From WYZ-LMO6 sp964509845 (lineage in GTDB: Archaea > Hadarchaeota > Hadarchaeia > Hadarchaeales > WYZ-LMO6), in assembly GCA_964509845.1 (NCBI GenBank), contig CAZDZG010000026.1, forward strand, positions 1 through 14,843: 14,843 bases of DNA, read 5' to 3'. Shown here in pieces: positions 1-5,433 of the stretch (positions within the stretch are counted from its first letter, which is position 1; each line of letters starts with the position of its first letter). The position numbers and the translations under genes are program-made. The notes under the pieces were generated by a model. That model saw only the letters and a list, made by a program, of their open reading frames with translations. It did no database searches and was not told the DNA's origin.

Positions 1-53
1 ACAGACTGAAGGGAGTGGTGGACACCAACACGGCCATCGTGGTGGAGCTCTAG
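1..53 (+). CDS. 3' end of an unidentified gene (partial)
   Basis: The frame beginning at base 3 reads RLKGVVDTNTAIVVEL and then TAG at 51-53, which looks like an ordinary hydrophobic beta-strand C-terminus. It is cut by the window edge, and 16 residues are too few to identify a family. It converges on the hydrolase gene. The two stop codons share the palindrome CTAG (50-53), so the genes overlap by three bases at their ends. The tight convergent packing matches the rest of the window, which is the main reason to believe it is real. Confidence 0.5.
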   Translation, partial: RLKGVVDTNTAIVVEL

Positions 54-895
54 CCTCCCTGAAGCAAAAATTCCAGCATTAGCCGGTTAACCAGCTCCGG
101 CTCCTCGTTCTGAACCCAGTGCCCGCAATTCAGGTAGACCGCCCTGTAGGGCCCCTCCACGAAACCCTCCGCCCTGCTCACCTCCACGGTCAGGAAGGCA
201 TCCTCCTTTCCCCATATCACCAGGGTAGGGGCCTTCACCTTGGGAAGCTGTCTGAGGGGGCTGTCCGGGCCGTTGGCCCGGTAGTAGTTGATGCCCGCCC
301 TCAAGGCCCCGGGCTTGGACCAGGCCTCCACGAACCTCTCCAGATCCTCCTCGGTGAAGGCGGGCTTCACCGCCGTGCCCCTGAGCACCTCCTTCAGCAC
401 CGCGCAGTTGTCCGCCATGAGGAACTCCTCCGGAGCCTTTTCCTTCCTGAAGAAGGAAATGTACCAGCTCCTCCTGGACTGCTCCGGGGAGAGCCTTCCC
501 GCCATCAGGGAGGGGTGGGGTGCGTTGAGGATCACCAGCTTCTCCGTCAGCTCCGGATGGAGGGAGGCGAAGGCCCAGGCGATCACCCCTCCCCAGTCGT
601 GCCCCACCACCATCCCCCTCCCTCCCCCCAGCTCCCTGACCAGCCCGGCCACATCCTCCACCAGCACCTCCAGCCTGTAGTTCTCCTCCCCCTCCGGCTT
701 GTCGCTCTCGTTGTATCCCCTCAGATCGGGGGCCACGGCCCTGAAGTGCCTGCCCAGCACGGGAAGCTGGTGCCTCCAGGAGTACCAGAACTCCGGGAAA
801 CCGTGTAGGAGGAGCACCAGCTTCCCCTCCCCGCATCCCACGCAGTGGAGCCTCACCCCGTTGGTCTCCACGAAGAAGTGCTCCACCTCAACCAC
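50..895 (-). CDS. Alpha/beta hydrolase, soluble epoxide hydrolase type
   Basis: A 281-residue cytoplasmic alpha/beta-hydrolase. In this family an aspartate attacks the substrate, forming an ester that an Asp/His pair then hydrolyses; typical substrates are epoxides, or C-halogen bonds in dehalogenase relatives. Visible features are the oxyanion-hole motif HGFPEFW at 31-37, the nucleophile elbow GHDWGG with Asp100 at 98-103, the acid near Asp232 in WGKED, and the base His259 in CGHWVQNE. Cap-domain tyrosines in SWY (Tyr145) and NYYR (203-206) favour epoxide hydrolase over haloalkane dehalogenase. Length is normal. The start is GTG at 895, overlapping the end of the DUF169 gene by 8 nt, so the two are probably translationally coupled. 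The natural substrate is unknown. A fluoroacetate-dehalogenase-like role is the main alternative. Confidence 0.85.
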   Translation of the reverse strand: MVEVEHFFVETNGVRLHCVGCGEGKLVLLLHGFPEFWYSWRHQLPVLGRHFRAVAPDLRGYNESDKPEGEENYRLEVLVEDVAGLVRELGGGRGMVVGHDWGGVIAWAFASLHPELTEKLVILNAPHPSLMAGRLSPEQSRRSWYISFFRKEKAPEEFLMADNCAVLKEVLRGTAVKPAFTEEDLERFVEAWSKPGALRAGINYYRANGPDSPLRQLPKVKAPTLVIWGKEDAFLTVEVSRAEGFVEGPYRAVYLNCGHWVQNEEPELVNRLMLEFLLQGG

Positions 896-1610
896 CCGGG
901 AAGAAGGGGGGAGGGAGCCTGAGAGGGATGGGATATTTCATCAGCCTCTGCTCCCTCATCCCCTCGAGCAGGGGGCGAAGCTTGGAGGCCGGCAGGGTGA
1001 AGATGATCTCCGTCTCCTGGGTGGCGGCGAAGACCCTGTCCCCGCCCCCAGGGATGGCCAGGTCGTACTTTCCCTGCCGGTAGGACCTGAGGACGCTACT
1101 GCAGGAGGCCATCACACCCGCCAGCCTCACCTCCATCCTCCTCCCCTGCTCGCACACCGCCCCCTGGATCAGCCTCATCATCTGCGCGGAGTTACCGTAC
1201 ACCATCACCACATCGGGAAGCACCTTCGTGCGGGTGAGGGGTGATACCACCACCCTTTCCACGCCCTCGGGACGGAGCTCCTGTAGCTCCCCAAGCAATC
1301 CCTCCGCCGCCCTCCGGTCCCTGACATATCCGGCGGCCAGAAAGAACTCCAGCACCAGCTCCCTCTCCCCCGGCCATCCCAGCAGCAGGCTGGCCGCCGG
1401 GCACCCGTTCTCCTCCGGTCCCAGCCCCACGGTCCAACCGTAGGTGCGGGAGAGAGCAAAGAGCTGGCAGAGGGAGAGCCTCTCCTCCGGCCTCCTAACC
1501 CCCTCGGGGACCTCCCCCTTTCCCAGAAAGGCCACGGCCAGCGGATAGGTGGCCGGCCTGAGTCTCTCCTCCAGCTCCCTGCCCAGGGACCTTACCTCCT
1601 CCAGCTCCAT
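888..1610 (-). CDS. DUF169 family protein
   Basis: A 240-residue protein resembling DUF169 (COG2043), a family common in archaea and anaerobes with no established function. Four cysteines (48, 70, 153, 170) lie in conserved-looking contexts such as LSLCQLF, NGCPAA and MASCSS, suggesting metal, cluster or thiol chemistry (inference). No signal peptide or membrane segment is evident, so it should be cytoplasmic. The ATG at 1610 is preceded by a good Shine-Dalgarno (GGAGGG, 1615-1620) with a 4-nt spacer. Only 16 nt separate this start from the CCA end of the upstream tRNA-Gln, so no independent promoter fits, and the gene is probably co-transcribed with the tRNA. It overlaps the downstream hydrolase by 8 nt. 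The family call is from overall pattern, not from a search. Confidence 0.75.
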   Translation of the reverse strand: MELEEVRSLGRELEERLRPATYPLAVAFLGKGEVPEGVRRPEERLSLCQLFALSRTYGWTVGLGPEENGCPAASLLLGWPGERELVLEFFLAAGYVRDRRAAEGLLGELQELRPEGVERVVVSPLTRTKVLPDVVMVYGNSAQMMRLIQGAVCEQGRRMEVRLAGVMASCSSVLRSYRQGKYDLAIPGGGDRVFAATQETEIIFTLPASKLRPLLEGMREQRLMKYPIPLRLPPPFFPGG

Positions 1611-1626
1611 TCTTCCCTCCTCTGGA

Positions 1627-1721
1627 TGGTAGCCCCGCCCGGATTCGAACCGGGGTCGCGAGGTCCAGAGCCTCGCAGGATTGACCGTTGGGCCCCGCTC
1701 CAGGGTCTACCCCACGGGGCT
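1627..1721 (-). tRNA. tRNA-Gln (CTG anticodon) with an 18-nt D-loop insertion
   Basis: The minus strand folds as a tRNA. Acceptor AGCCCCG pairs with CGGGGCT. The anticodon arm is CGAGG-CTCTGGA-CCTCG with anticodon CTG (reads CAG). There is a 4-nt variable region CGAC, a T arm CCCGG-TTCGAAT-CCGGG, discriminator A at 1630 and an encoded CCA at 1627-1629. Removing 18 nt from the D loop (1688-1705) leaves a normal 74-nt tRNA whose D arm has the conserved TAG and GG elements. With the insertion the D loop is far too long. The DUF169 start codon lies 16 nt after the CCA. A weak T-rich element near 1745-1752 is the only promoter candidate, so the tRNA could also be transcribed from upstream. Confidence 0.93.
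1688..1705 (-). other. Putative intron in the D loop of tRNA-Gln(CTG)
   Basis: These 18 nt interrupt the D loop between GTAGA and CGGTCAA. The boundary is ambiguous by one base because C occurs at both junctions. The insert can form a small CCC/GGG hairpin and ends in GCCCAA. The tetramer GACC spanning the 5' junction is complementary to GGTC just after the 3' junction, as expected for the central 4-bp helix of a bulge-helix-bulge. However, the cut positions that restore a normal D loop do not fall in textbook bulges. Splicing is inferred from tRNA architecture, not seen. Confidence 0.7.
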
Positions 1722-1777
1722 ACCACTCCTTTTCCTCCCTCCCTCTCAAAAAGCTTATCTACCAGCGGGAGGAAAGG

Positions 1778-1867
1778 TAGCCCCGCCCGGATTCGAACCG
1801 GGGTCGGCGGCTCCAAAGGCCGCCATGCTTGACCATTGTGCTCCTTCCGGATCTACACCACGGGGCT
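1778..1867 (-). tRNA. tRNA-Gln (TTG anticodon) with a 16-nt D-loop insertion
   Basis: The minus strand folds as a tRNA with the same acceptor and T arms as its neighbour. The anticodon arm is GCGGC-CTTTGGA-GCCGC with anticodon TTG (reads CAA). The discriminator is A at 1778. The next three bases read CCT, so CCA is not encoded and must be added enzymatically, unlike the neighbouring tRNA-Gln. Removing 16 nt (1836-1851) from the D loop leaves a 74-nt tRNA with a D stem pairing G10-U25, U11-A24 and G12-C23. It lies 23 nt downstream of the cbiO stop and 56 nt upstream of the second tRNA-Gln. Together the two read both glutamine codons. Confidence 0.93.
1836..1851 (-). other. Putative intron in the D loop of tRNA-Gln(TTG)
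   Basis: These 16 nt interrupt the D loop at exactly the same place as in the other tRNA-Gln, between GTAGA and TGGTCAA, again with a one-base ambiguity. The sequence can form TCC-GGAA-GGA and ends in GCACAA, parallel to GCCCAA in the other insert. GATC across the 5' junction can pair with the downstream GGTC using one G-U pair. The two inserts share layout but little sequence, as old introns at one site would. No standard bulge-helix-bulge can be drawn with certainty. Confidence 0.7.
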
Positions 1868-1889
1868 ACCGATGATTCTTTCTCCGCCG

Positions 1890-1897
1890 ATTATTTC
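1890..1897 (-). promoter_or_regulatory. TATA-like element for the tRNA-Gln(TTG) gene
   Basis: On the minus strand these bases read GAAATAAT, centred about 26.5 nt upstream of the tRNA 5' end. That spacing matches the TATA boxes of protein genes in this window. It overlaps the stop codon of cbiO. If used, transcription would start at or very near the mature tRNA 5' end. Confidence 0.45.
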
Positions 1898-2574
1898 TCT
1901 ATTACCTCCCCCCACGACCCCGGATCCACCTCCTTCTCCACCCTACCCCTCCTAAGCAGGAAGGCCCGGTCACACAGCTCCATCAGCCCCAGGTCGTGGC
2001 CCGCCATCACCAGGGTGCGCCCCCTCCTGAGCCTCCTCAGGAGGGAGAGGAACTCCCTCCTGGCCCAGGGATCCAGACCCAGCGTGGGCTCGTCCAGCAC
2101 CAGGAGCTGGGGTTCCATGGAGAGGATGGTGGCTATGGCCACCCTCTTCTTCTCCCCGTAGCTCAGGTGGTGGGGGCTCCTCCTCTCCAGACCCTCCGCC
2201 CCCACCGCCCGCAGGGCTTTCTTCACCCTCCTCCTCACCTCCCTCTCCCCCAGCCCCAGATGAAGGGGTCCGAAGGCCACGTCCTCGAAGACGGTGGGCA
2301 TGAAGAGCTGATCGTCGGGATCCTGAAACACCAGCCCCACCCTCCTCCGGATCTCCTCCGTCCCGTTCCTGGTGTCCATCCCGAACACCCTCACCCTCCC
2401 CTTCTGGGGGAGGAGCAGCCCGTTCAGGTGAAGGAGGAGGGTGGACTTGCCCGAGCCGTTGGGGCCCATCAGGTAGACGCTCTCCCCCTCCTCCACCTCC
2501 AGGTTCACCCCCCTAAGGGCCACCGTCCCGTCCGGGTAGGTGTAACGGAGGCCCCTTATCTCCACCGCCCTCAC
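1891..2574 (-). CDS. cbiO: ECF Co2+/Ni2+ transporter ATPase (CbiO/NikO type)
   Basis: A 227-residue ABC ATPase that powers cobalt or nickel uptake with the membrane proteins encoded upstream. It has Walker A GPNGSGKST (37-45), a Q-loop QDPDDQLF (84-91) typical of energy-coupling-factor ATPases, signature LSYGEKKR (137-144) in place of LSGGQ, Walker B LLVLDEP (157-163), a D-loop LGLDP and H-loop His193. Length is slightly short for CbiO, ending soon after the nucleotide-binding core. The start is GTG at 2574, overlapping the cbiQ stop as GTGA, so translation is probably coupled. It is the last gene of the operon, and tRNA-Gln(TTG) follows 23 nt later. A single ATPase gene implies a homodimer, as in CbiMNQO/NikMNQO systems. 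Confidence 0.93.
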   Translation of the reverse strand: MRAVEIRGLRYTYPDGTVALRGVNLEVEEGESVYLMGPNGSGKSTLLLHLNGLLLPQKGRVRVFGMDTRNGTEEIRRRVGLVFQDPDDQLFMPTVFEDVAFGPLHLGLGEREVRRRVKKALRAVGAEGLERRSPHHLSYGEKKRVAIATILSMEPQLLVLDEPTLGLDPWARREFLSLLRRLRRGRTLVMAGHDLGLMELCDRAFLLRRGRVEKEVDPGSWGEVIEK

Positions 2575-3326
2575 ACCATCACCGCCGGAAGGAGGAGGAG
2601 GGGGAAGAAGAGGGAGAGGAAGAGGAAGTCCGCCCCTCCCATCCTGAGCTCGCGCATCACCCTGATCCTCCCCTCAAAGCCCCTGGCGCGCATGGCCTGG
2701 TAGACCCTCTCCCCCCTCTCGTAGCTCCTGAGGAAAACGGAACCCAGCATGTTGCCCAGCACCCTCATCCTCTCCAGCCTCCCCATCCTCCAGGCCCTGG
2801 CCTCCCTGGCCCTGCCCATCCTCTCAAACTCATCCACCATCAGGTAAAGGTATCGGTACATGAAGGAGAGGAGGGTGGTGAAGAGATAAGGGAGACCGAG
2901 GGACTGGAAACCGCGCAGGAGGCGGGTGAAGGGGGTGGTGGAGACGAGCAGGCCCATGGCCAGAACGGAGAGCCAGGACTTCCAGAGGACGTTCAGGAAG
3001 ATGAGAAGGGCGGAAGGCGTGACGTGGAAGGGCCCCAGGTTGTAGGAGCCCCCGCTTCCCCCCAGGAAGGGCAGGCCCACCGCCACCAGGCCCACGAAGG
3101 GAAGGACCACCGCGGACCTCCTCAGGAGGAAGAGGGGGGGAACCCTGGAGAGGAGCATCAGGGAAAGGAGAAGGAGGGTATAGAAGAAAAGGCGGGAGGG
3201 GGGGAGGAGGGGGGTGAGGACCACCGCCACCACGAAGGAGAGGAGGGACAGGATCTTCGTCCTGGGATCGAGGGAGTGGAGGGGGCTCCTTCGGTCGCTG
3301 TACCGATCCAGGAAGTGGTGCTTCAT
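2571..3326 (-). CDS. cbiQ: ECF transporter transmembrane protein (CbiQ/EcfT)
   Basis: A 251-residue integral membrane protein that couples the ATPase to the substrate-binding component. The N-terminus (HFLDRYSDRRSPLHSLDPRTK) is typical of CbiQ, followed by hydrophobic segments around 25-60, 72-90 and 105-130 and a terminal one near 232-250. The cytoplasmic region has the two short coupling motifs of EcfT proteins, ARE (173-175) and ARG (214-216), which contact the ATPases. The frame stays open further upstream, but the family start is the ATG at 3326, which overlaps the stop of the PDGLE gene as ATGA. It overlaps cbiO downstream by 4 nt. Its place between the PDGLE gene and cbiO confirms the assignment. 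Confidence 0.9.
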   Translation of the reverse strand: MKHHFLDRYSDRRSPLHSLDPRTKILSLLSFVVAVVLTPLLPPSRLFFYTLLLLSLMLLSRVPPLFLLRRSAVVLPFVGLVAVGLPFLGGSGGSYNLGPFHVTPSALLIFLNVLWKSWLSVLAMGLLVSTTPFTRLLRGFQSLGLPYLFTTLLSFMYRYLYLMVDEFERMGRAREARAWRMGRLERMRVLGNMLGSVFLRSYERGERVYQAMRARGFEGRIRVMRELRMGGADFLFLSLFFPLLLLPAVMV

Positions 3327-3598
3327 CTTTTCCTCAACACCCTGGCCCAGAGGAGGGTTAGGAGGAGAATGAGAAACACGCCCAGCACGCCCGCCAGGGA
3401 GGTGGAAAGGGCACCGCCCAGCCCCGGAAGGGAGTAATCGGGGAAGGGAGAGGAGAAGAGCTCCTCCGCCTTCTCGGCGAAGCCGTGATCCTCCGCCACC
3501 CTCTCCAGACCGTCGGGCAGGGGAGAGGCGAAAAGGGAAAGGAGACCCGCCATGAGGAGGCAGACCACCAGACCCACCATCCACCACCTGAGCTTCAT
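3323..3598 (-). CDS. PDGLE-domain small membrane protein (CbiN/NikN-like)
   Basis: A 91-residue membrane protein with hydrophobic helices at about 7-24 and 62-86 and the diagnostic motif PDGLE at 28-32 in the loop outside the first helix. PDGLE proteins stand alone or are fused to the C-terminus of CbiM/NikM, and play the accessory part of CbiN/NikN in cobalt or nickel uptake. Here it is a separate gene. The ATG at 3598 has a Shine-Dalgarno (GGTGAGG) made largely from bases after the cbiM stop, 8 nt away. The end overlaps cbiQ as ATGA. Two helices flanking an extracytoplasmic loop is the topology expected of CbiN. PDGLE is associated more with nickel-type than classic CbiN systems, but the metal is not proven. 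Confidence 0.85.
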   Translation of the reverse strand: MKLRWWMVGLVVCLLMAGLLSLFASPLPDGLERVAEDHGFAEKAEELFSSPFPDYSLPGLGGALSTSLAGVLGVFLILLLTLLWARVLRKR

Positions 3599-3606
3599 CT
3601 CCTCAC

Positions 3607-4242
3607 CTACAGCTTGGGAAGCCCCAGCAGATCCGGCCTAACCCTAGAGACCAGCCCCACCACGGCCACCGTCGCCAGGGCCTCCACCACCCCTATCACC
3701 ACGTGATATCCCACCATGGCCGGGAGGGCTACGCCAAGGGGGGAGGTACCCGAGGCGGCGAGCTCGAGGGAGCAGGCCACGGAGCCCAGCACGATCGCCA
3801 CCCAGGCCGCCACCCCCGCCCCCACCATTCTCCCCCTCTCTCCTCCCACCCCCCTGGAAATCAGGAGGTAGAGCCAGTATCCCAGGATGGTCCCTATCAG
3901 CCCCATGTTGAGGATGTTGGCCCCCAGCGTCGTTATCCCCCCGTCCTGGAAGAAGAGGGCCTGGACCGCCAGGATGGAGGCCATCACCAGAGATCCCGCC
4001 AGGGGTCCCACGAAGACCGCTATCAGGACCCCTCCCACCACGTGCCCGCTGGTTCCCCCCGCCACGGGCACGTTGAGCATCTGGGCGGCGAAGACGAAGG
4101 CCGCCAGCACCCCAAGCAGGGGCACGTGCCTGTCCTCCAGCCTCCGGTTCACGCGCCAGACGGAGAAGGCCAGCACCGCCGCCGCCAGAGCCCAGAGGGG
4201 AACCCAGACCTCAGGGGTGAGGAACCCGTCGGGAAGGTGCAT
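3607..4242 (-). CDS. cbiM: Co2+/Ni2+ uptake substrate-specific component (CbiM/NikM)
   Basis: A 211-residue polytopic membrane protein that binds the metal ion for the ECF transporter. The N-terminus MHLPDGFL matches the MH(I/L)PDGF form of NikM/CbiM. Family structures place the metal on the N-terminal amine, His2 and a histidine near 67, and here SGH puts a histidine exactly at 67. The conserved stretches PLAGSLVMASILAVQALFFQ (80-99), DGGITTLGANILNMGLIG (100-117) and the C-terminal GYHVVIGVVEAL (179-190) are all present. The PDG form and the PDGLE partner lean towards nickel, but cobalt cannot be excluded; nickel would suit hydrogenase or CODH enzymes, cobalt would suit corrinoids. It is first in the operon, with a TATA box 25.5 nt upstream (4264-4271), implying a leaderless transcript. 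Confidence 0.92.
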   Translation of the reverse strand: MHLPDGFLTPEVWVPLWALAAAVLAFSVWRVNRRLEDRHVPLLGVLAAFVFAAQMLNVPVAGGTSGHVVGGVLIAVFVGPLAGSLVMASILAVQALFFQDGGITTLGANILNMGLIGTILGYWLYLLISRGVGGERGRMVGAGVAAWVAIVLGSVACSLELAASGTSPLGVALPAMVGYHVVIGVVEALATVAVVGLVSRVRPDLLGLPKL

Positions 4243-4252
4243 CCGATTTGTA

Positions 4253-5338
4253 TTACTTTTCGATATTTAAGTATTTCGAGAACCCAACTTCCCTCTTCTC
4301 CAGGATCTCCCCCTCCAGCAGGGACAGGATTTTCCCCCTGACCTCCTCCAGACCCCTCTCCACCCTCCTCCTTCCCCCGAAGACCTCAAGGAACACCCTC
4401 CTTCCCGCCTCGTCATCGTTCCTGACCCTCAGTACCAGGGATCCCTCCGCCCAGCCCCCTCCCCTCAAAAGGCCGTCCGCGTCCCCGTCCGTGAGGGCTA
4501 TCACGGGCTTGCCGGTCCTGCTCAGCAGATCCCCCACCACCGCGGAGGTGTCGTCCCCCACCGTCACCGCCCCCTCCGCCCCCTCCGCCAGTTCGTAAAC
4601 CTGATAACCCGCGTGGTCCACGAAGACCACCCCTCTCCCGGGCTGGGTCCTCCTCCTGGGGACCCAGGGGGTGAACCTCAAGGAGGGGGTGGTGTCCACC
4701 TTCAGTCCCTCCAGCTCCACCCTCCCCAGCCCCTCCAGCACCCCCGGCTTCAGCTCCACTCCCCTCATCTCCACCAGCCTTCCCCCCTCCTCCACCAGCA
4801 CCACCTCCCTCCCCTTCGCCCTTCCCACCACCCTTCCCTCCACCAGCACGTAGTCCCCCGGATCCACCCCCAGAACCCTTCGGCATTTCCTCTCACCCTC
4901 CCTCCAAAGCACCTCTCCGAAGCGGGGCGGATCGGAGAGGGAGAGCCCCAGTCCTCGGGCCAGGGAGAGGGCCAGCTCCCTTCCCCCCTCCGACCAGGGA
5001 ACCACCTGTCCCCCTCCCGTGTCCACCTCCACCAGGGGTTTGGAGAATCCGGAGAGCCTGAGGAGGTGCCAGCAGAGGGCGTGGGCCTTGCCCGGGGAGA
5101 AGGCGTGGAGGGCCAGGACCGCCGCCTCCACCTCCCCCTCCACCTCCCTGAGCAGCTGGCTCGGCCTCTCCCCCCTCACCTCCACCCCCTCCAGACCGCT
5201 GTCCCACAGGGCCGTCCTTCCCATGGTGCCACAGACGAAGGCCCTCACCCGGTGCTCCCTCCTCAGGAACCGGAGAAGGCGCTCCGCTCCCCCCGTGTCG
5301 AAGATGCCCGGCAGGTGAAAGATGAGGGCCAGCCGCAT
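4253..5338 (-). CDS. DUF2117-like archaeal protein
   Basis: A 361-residue soluble protein that I match from memory to the archaeal DUF2117 family, best known from methanogens and of unknown function. The N-terminal third has FHLPGIFDTGGAERLL (7-22), CGTMGRTALWDSGLE (36-50) and a glycine-rich VDTGGGQVVPW (105-115). The C-terminal part has VDTTPSLRFTPWVP (214-227), FVDHAGYQVYEL (239-250), GDDTSAVVGD (261-270) and IALTDGDADGLL (280-291). The DGDADG acidic motif after a short hydrophobic strand resembles a TOPRIM metal-binding DxD, suggesting nucleotide or phosphate chemistry (inference). ATG at 5338 has a GGAGGG Shine-Dalgarno (5345-5350) and a 6-nt spacer, so this gene has a leader, unlike most neighbours. 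Its end overlaps the promoter of the metal operon. Confidence 0.6.
   Translation of the reverse strand: MRLALIFHLPGIFDTGGAERLLRFLRREHRVRAFVCGTMGRTALWDSGLEGVEVRGERPSQLLREVEGEVEAAVLALHAFSPGKAHALCWHLLRLSGFSKPLVEVDTGGGQVVPWSEGGRELALSLARGLGLSLSDPPRFGEVLWREGERKCRRVLGVDPGDYVLVEGRVVGRAKGREVVLVEEGGRLVEMRGVELKPGVLEGLGRVELEGLKVDTTPSLRFTPWVPRRRTQPGRGVVFVDHAGYQVYELAEGAEGAVTVGDDTSAVVGDLLSRTGKPVIALTDGDADGLLRGGGWAEGSLVLRVRNDDEAGRRVFLEVFGGRRRVERGLEEVRGKILSLLEGEILEKREVGFSKYLNIEK
4264..4271 (-). promoter_or_regulatory. TATA box of the metal-uptake operon
   Basis: The minus strand reads CTTAAATA, centred 25.5 nt upstream of the cbiM ATG. That is the archaeal TATA-to-start distance, so the transcript should begin at the start codon. 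The box lies within the last codons of the upstream DUF2117-like gene (encoding YLNIEK). The identical octamer serves the ABC importer operon at 5403-5410. Confidence 0.7.
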
Positions 5339-5433
5339 TCTTTACCCTCCTTCCCCTCTCGTCCTAACCTTCCTTTTTTCCTTTTTGTCCAAAAAAATTA
5401 CCCTTAAATAAAAGCCAAACCAAAAGGCAAGGG
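5339..5433. promoter_or_regulatory. Divergent promoter region between the DUF2117-like gene and the ABC importer
   Basis: This 95-bp spacer is A/T-rich compared with the rest of the window. It contains CTTAAATA for the + strand importer and, on the minus strand, TAATTTTTTT (5391-5400). The latter would give the DUF2117-like gene a leader of about 30 nt carrying the GGAGGG at 5345-5350. The two elements nearly touch, so RNA polymerases for the two directions may compete. Confidence 0.5.
5403..5410 (+). promoter_or_regulatory. TATA box of the ABC importer operon
   Basis: CTTAAATA is centred 27.5 nt upstream of the ATG at 5434, implying a transcript that starts at the start codon. It is preceded by the A-rich AAAAAAATTACC, compatible with a BRE. 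It is identical to the TATA box of the metal operon. Confidence 0.7.

Noticed and set aside
1620..1870. Tandem near-repeat around the two tRNA-Gln genes as a mobile-element or attachment-site duplication
   Set aside because: The shared sequence is limited to the acceptor and T arms expected in isoacceptor tRNAs; no integrase gene or displaced tRNA end is seen.
1592..1875. Short open frames across the tRNA pair
   Set aside because: Their repeated sequence (PPGFEPGS-type) is simply translated T-arm and acceptor sequence of the tRNA genes on the other strand.
3327..3587. N-terminal extension of CbiQ to 3587
   Set aside because: The extension is antisense-like reading of the PDGLE gene in another frame. 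The CbiQ family start and the ATGA overlap fit the ATG at 3326.
5371..5390. T-rich runs as a terminator
   Set aside because: They lie between two divergent starts, where no transcript is expected to end, and are better read as A/T-rich promoter DNA.
4613..5407. + strand frame opposite the DUF2117-like gene
   Set aside because: Histidine/proline-rich composition typical of reading the complement of a purine-rich gene; no domain.
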